Shown here piece by piece: positions 5,912 through 7,911 of a stretch of 7,911 nt of DNA; positions within the stretch are counted from its first letter, which is position 1; every line of letters starts with the position of its first letter. A program made the position numbers and the translations under genes. Origin of the DNA: Acidobacteriota bacterium (lineage in GTDB: Bacteria; Acidobacteriota; Aminicenantia; UBA2199); assembly GCA_021817755.1 (NCBI GenBank), contig JAKAGC010000159.1, forward strand, positions 1 through 7,911. The letters run 5' to 3'. The notes beneath the pieces were generated by a model, which did no database searches, was not told where the DNA came from, and worked only from the letters and a program-made list of their open reading frames with translations.

Positions 5912-7219
5912 TTAATTACTTTCATACCTTCCCGTTACCTGTAAATAATTAACAAGTTTAACTCGATTCCCAGCGCGGGCTTCGATATCCTTTACTTTGG
6001 CTTCCTGATTCAATGCTTGTGCTTCCAATAAATCGGAAATAGTTATTACTCCTTGTTTATATGCATCCTGTGTTTCTTTAAGGTTTTCTTCCGATTGCTT
6101 TACAAGTTCACCTGCCAATGATACCTCTTTATACGATTCCGTCAATTCATACCAGGCTTTCTGCATCTGTACCATTAACAATTCCGAACTATCTTTTAAC
6201 GTATTTTCTGCGATTTTTTCCCTGATCTTTTTCTCTTTTAAAACATGGGAACCCTTCCACCAATCTGAGATAGGAAGTGAAACGGTACCGAATACAGCGA
6301 AATTATAAACACCACCATTATTCATTGCATTCAAATAAAATCCGCTCGCCCCGATTCCGATTTCCGGTAGCAATTCTCCCAACTTTAATGAATGTTGCAA
6401 TTTTTCTGCTTTTACTCCATATTGCAAAAGCGAATACTCTGCCCTGTTTTTTAGTACTTTCTCATTTTCCAAATAATAGGTTTGTGGATTTTCCACTTGC
6501 TCCAATGAGCCGGTCAAAATCATATCCGGTTCATAAGGAATTCCCAGCAATTGACAGAACGCAAGACGAGCAAGGTGTCTTCCATTTTCCAGCTTCTGCT
6601 TATTCAATTCCAATTCGCTTCGTTTAACACTAACTTTCATTAAATCATTCCGAGTAAGTATCCCGTACTTTACCGCGTCATCTAGCTGTTTGTACAGATC
6701 ATCCAATAATTTGGAATAAGCTATCAGAGAATCCAGTTTTGCATCCAGAGAAACAATTCCCCAATATTGCTCTTCCGTTTTCAAAAGGATTTCATTTTTG
6801 GTTAGGATTAATTTTTTCTCATCCACTTGTTTTCCCAGGCTTGCCAGTTTATTTCCATTTATAATTCTTCCACCCGTAAAAATAGGTTGCATTGCTGTTA
6901 AAGAAAATACTGTCGCCCGATCGAACATGGAAATTTCCATTCCCGGCATAAAAGGAAGATTCATCTGGAATAAATCTTTATTATTTTTGAAATAATTTCC
7001 ACCGGCAAAAATTTTTGGAAAATATGACGTGAAAGTCGCTTTCTTTGTTTCAGCCGATGCATCGACTGCTAATTCTCCATTTTTAATTTTTAAGCTGTTT
7101 TCCAGGGCCAACTTTTTACACTGATCCAGTGTATATTCTGTAGCTCCCGCTGCTCGAAATCCGAATAATAAGACAAGAATTACTAATCCATATATTTTTA
7201 AATTTTTTATCTTACTCAT
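5912..7219 (-). CDS. TolC-family outer-membrane efflux channel protein
   Basis: Outer-membrane exit duct of a tripartite efflux pump, 435 residues, the usual length for the family. Residues 1-26 form a signal peptide: basic Lys-rich start, hydrophobic core around 10-20, then Ala-Ala-Gly-Ala as a signal peptidase I site before Thr-Glu-Tyr-Thr-Leu-Asp-Gln-Cys. No lipobox is present, so it is not a lipoprotein of the NodT/OprM kind. The mature protein shows two repeats of long amphipathic helices (about 30-220 and 225-432), typical Ala/Glu/Lys/Leu-rich coiled coils, and beta-strand stretches such as Phe-Pro-Lys-Ile-Phe-Ala-Gly-Gly-Asn-Tyr. The family motif Tyr-Lys-Gln-Gly-Val-Ile-Thr-Ile-Ser-Asp-Leu-Leu-Glu-Ala-Gln is in the C-terminal repeat. 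It starts two bases after the RND stop; GGGAGGT (7235-7229) overlaps the end of the RND gene, so translation is coupled. No separate promoter is seen. Confidence 0.93.
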   Translation of the reverse strand: MSKIKNLKIYGLVILVLLFGFRAAGATEYTLDQCKKLALENSLKIKNGELAVDASAETKKATFTSYFPKIFAGGNYFKNNKDLFQMNLPFMPGMEISMFDRATVFSLTAMQPIFTGGRIINGNKLASLGKQVDEKKLILTKNEILLKTEEQYWGIVSLDAKLDSLIAYSKLLDDLYKQLDDAVKYGILTRNDLMKVSVKRSELELNKQKLENGRHLARLAFCQLLGIPYEPDMILTGSLEQVENPQTYYLENEKVLKNRAEYSLLQYGVKAEKLQHSLKLGELLPEIGIGASGFYLNAMNNGGVYNFAVFGTVSLPISDWWKGSHVLKEKKIREKIAENTLKDSSELLMVQMQKAWYELTESYKEVSLAGELVKQSEENLKETQDAYKQGVITISDLLEAQALNQEAKVKDIEARAGNRVKLVNYLQVTGRYESN

Positions 7220-7221
7220 AA

Positions 7222-7911
7222 TTAAATAACCTCCCGGTATTTCTTCGAGTTAACCAGTAAATAATAAGCGGCAGGCTGTACGAAAACACCCAGCAACATC
7301 GATGTCATCAAACCGAAACAAATAACAGTTCCCATCGGAGACCATAGAGGAGAACCGCTTAAAATCATCGGGATAACACCCACTGCGGCTGCTGATGAAG
7401 TCAAGAATATCGGGCGGAGTCTGCGCTTTCCCGCAGAAAATGCCACATCGAATAAGGACATATTCGTGTCTCTTCGCAAAGATTCGGCATAATCGATAAA
7501 AATAATCCCGTTTCGTATCACCATTCCACATAAACTAATAATACCGGCAAATGCTGTAAATCCAAATGGATTCCCTACAATAATTAACCCGACAACTGCT
7601 CCCAATAATCCCAACGGCATCGTACTCATTACCAGTAAAGACATACGCACTCTTCTAAACTGAAATAGCAAGATTATGAATATTATCCCGATACTTGTTA
7701 TTAATGAATAACTCATAAGAGTATAGTTTTCCACCTGGTTTTCGTAATCACCACCGTATTCGATCTCGATACCTTCAGGGATAGTTAATTTTTCGACGTT
7801 TTTCCTGATTGGACCAAATGAATCCGCAGCACGATGGGTGCGCAGCACATCTCCTGAAACCGTAATGGTTCTTTTTCCGTTTCGATGGGCAATCTGTCCC
7901 TCTGTCCAATC
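7222..7911 (-). CDS. RND-family efflux transporter (HAE1/AcrB-like), C-terminal 229 residues, 5' end outside window
   Basis: Proton-driven inner-membrane pump of a tripartite efflux system. The frame is open to the right edge: 21 residues including His-Arg-Asn-Gly-Lys-Arg-Thr-Ile-Thr-Val precede the GTG at 7848, which would otherwise be taken as a start and is really Val. Visible parts are the end of the second porter domain (Ile-Pro-Glu-Gly-Ile-Glu-Ile-Glu-Tyr-Gly-Gly) and five membrane segments corresponding to TM8-TM12. They include the family motif Gly-Met-Val-Ile-Arg-Asn-Gly-Ile-Ile-Phe-Ile-Asp-Tyr and Lys-Arg-Arg-Leu-Arg-Pro-Ile-Phe-Leu-Thr-Ser. Full proteins of this family are about 1000 residues, so roughly three quarters lies to the right. 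The TolC-type gene follows immediately, and a periplasmic adaptor gene is expected upstream. Substrate unknown; drugs, bile salts or other hydrophobics are typical of the family. Confidence 0.93.
   Translation of the reverse strand, partial: DWTEGQIAHRNGKRTITVSGDVLRTHRAADSFGPIRKNVEKLTIPEGIEIEYGGDYENQVENYTLMSYSLITSIGIIFIILLFQFRRVRMSLLVMSTMPLGLLGAVVGLIIVGNPFGFTAFAGIISLCGMVIRNGIIFIDYAESLRRDTNMSLFDVAFSAGKRRLRPIFLTSSAAAVGVIPMILSGSPLWSPMGTVICFGLMTSMLLGVFVQPAAYYLLVNSKKYREVI

Noticed and set aside
7846..7848. GTG at 7848 as the start of the RND gene
   Set aside because: The same frame continues to the window edge with typical RND residues, so this codon is an internal valine and the gene is truncated by the window.

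Overview
The window is an AT-rich stretch of bacterial chromosome with seven genes and almost no spare DNA; no gap exceeds about 175 bases. An RND efflux pump with a TolC-type outer-membrane channel indicates a diderm (outer-membrane) bacterium. The permease at the left edge belongs to a putative ABC exporter family I know mainly from Firmicutes, and strong AGGAGG-type ribosome sites are common. Iron-sulfur and metallochaperone-like genes suit an anaerobe. I cannot name the lineage; a Gram-negative-walled clostridial relative or another anaerobic diderm phylum would fit.

Layout. (1) Left, plus strand: the 3' part of an ABC exporter permease (to 685), then an 89-residue small protein (710-979) whose stop codon lies inside a terminator hairpin (958-988). 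(2) 1017-3428, minus strand: a membrane-anchored Ntn-hydrolase of the penicillin acylase family, with Gly257/Ser258 as the probable self-cleavage site. (3) 3429-3600: a divergent control region with one sigma70-like promoter in each direction and a perfect 22-bp palindrome over the predicted start of the rightward transcript. (4) 3601-5791, plus strand: a tight three-gene operon of a permease-less ABC-type ATPase, a cysteine-rich HypB/CobW-like P-loop GTPase, and a small protein with an N-terminal 4Fe-4S domain plus a second cysteine cluster. (5) 5810-5855: a strong terminator, canonical on the minus strand. (6) 5912-7911, minus strand: a TolC-family channel and, upstream of it, the C-terminal part of an RND inner-membrane transporter cut by the window edge.

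The most interesting part is the 3601-5791 operon. Two different nucleotide-hydrolysing proteins sit with a multi-cysteine Fe-S protein, with no membrane partner and no recognised enzyme nearby. This resembles the toolkit of metallocofactor or metal-centre maturation (HypB, UreG and CooC are precedents for the GTPase/ATPase part), but its client is not visible here. The palindrome suggests dedicated repressor control. The divergent acylase may or may not share that regulation. The RND/TolC pair is an ordinary tripartite efflux module whose adaptor gene would lie beyond the right edge, if it is present.
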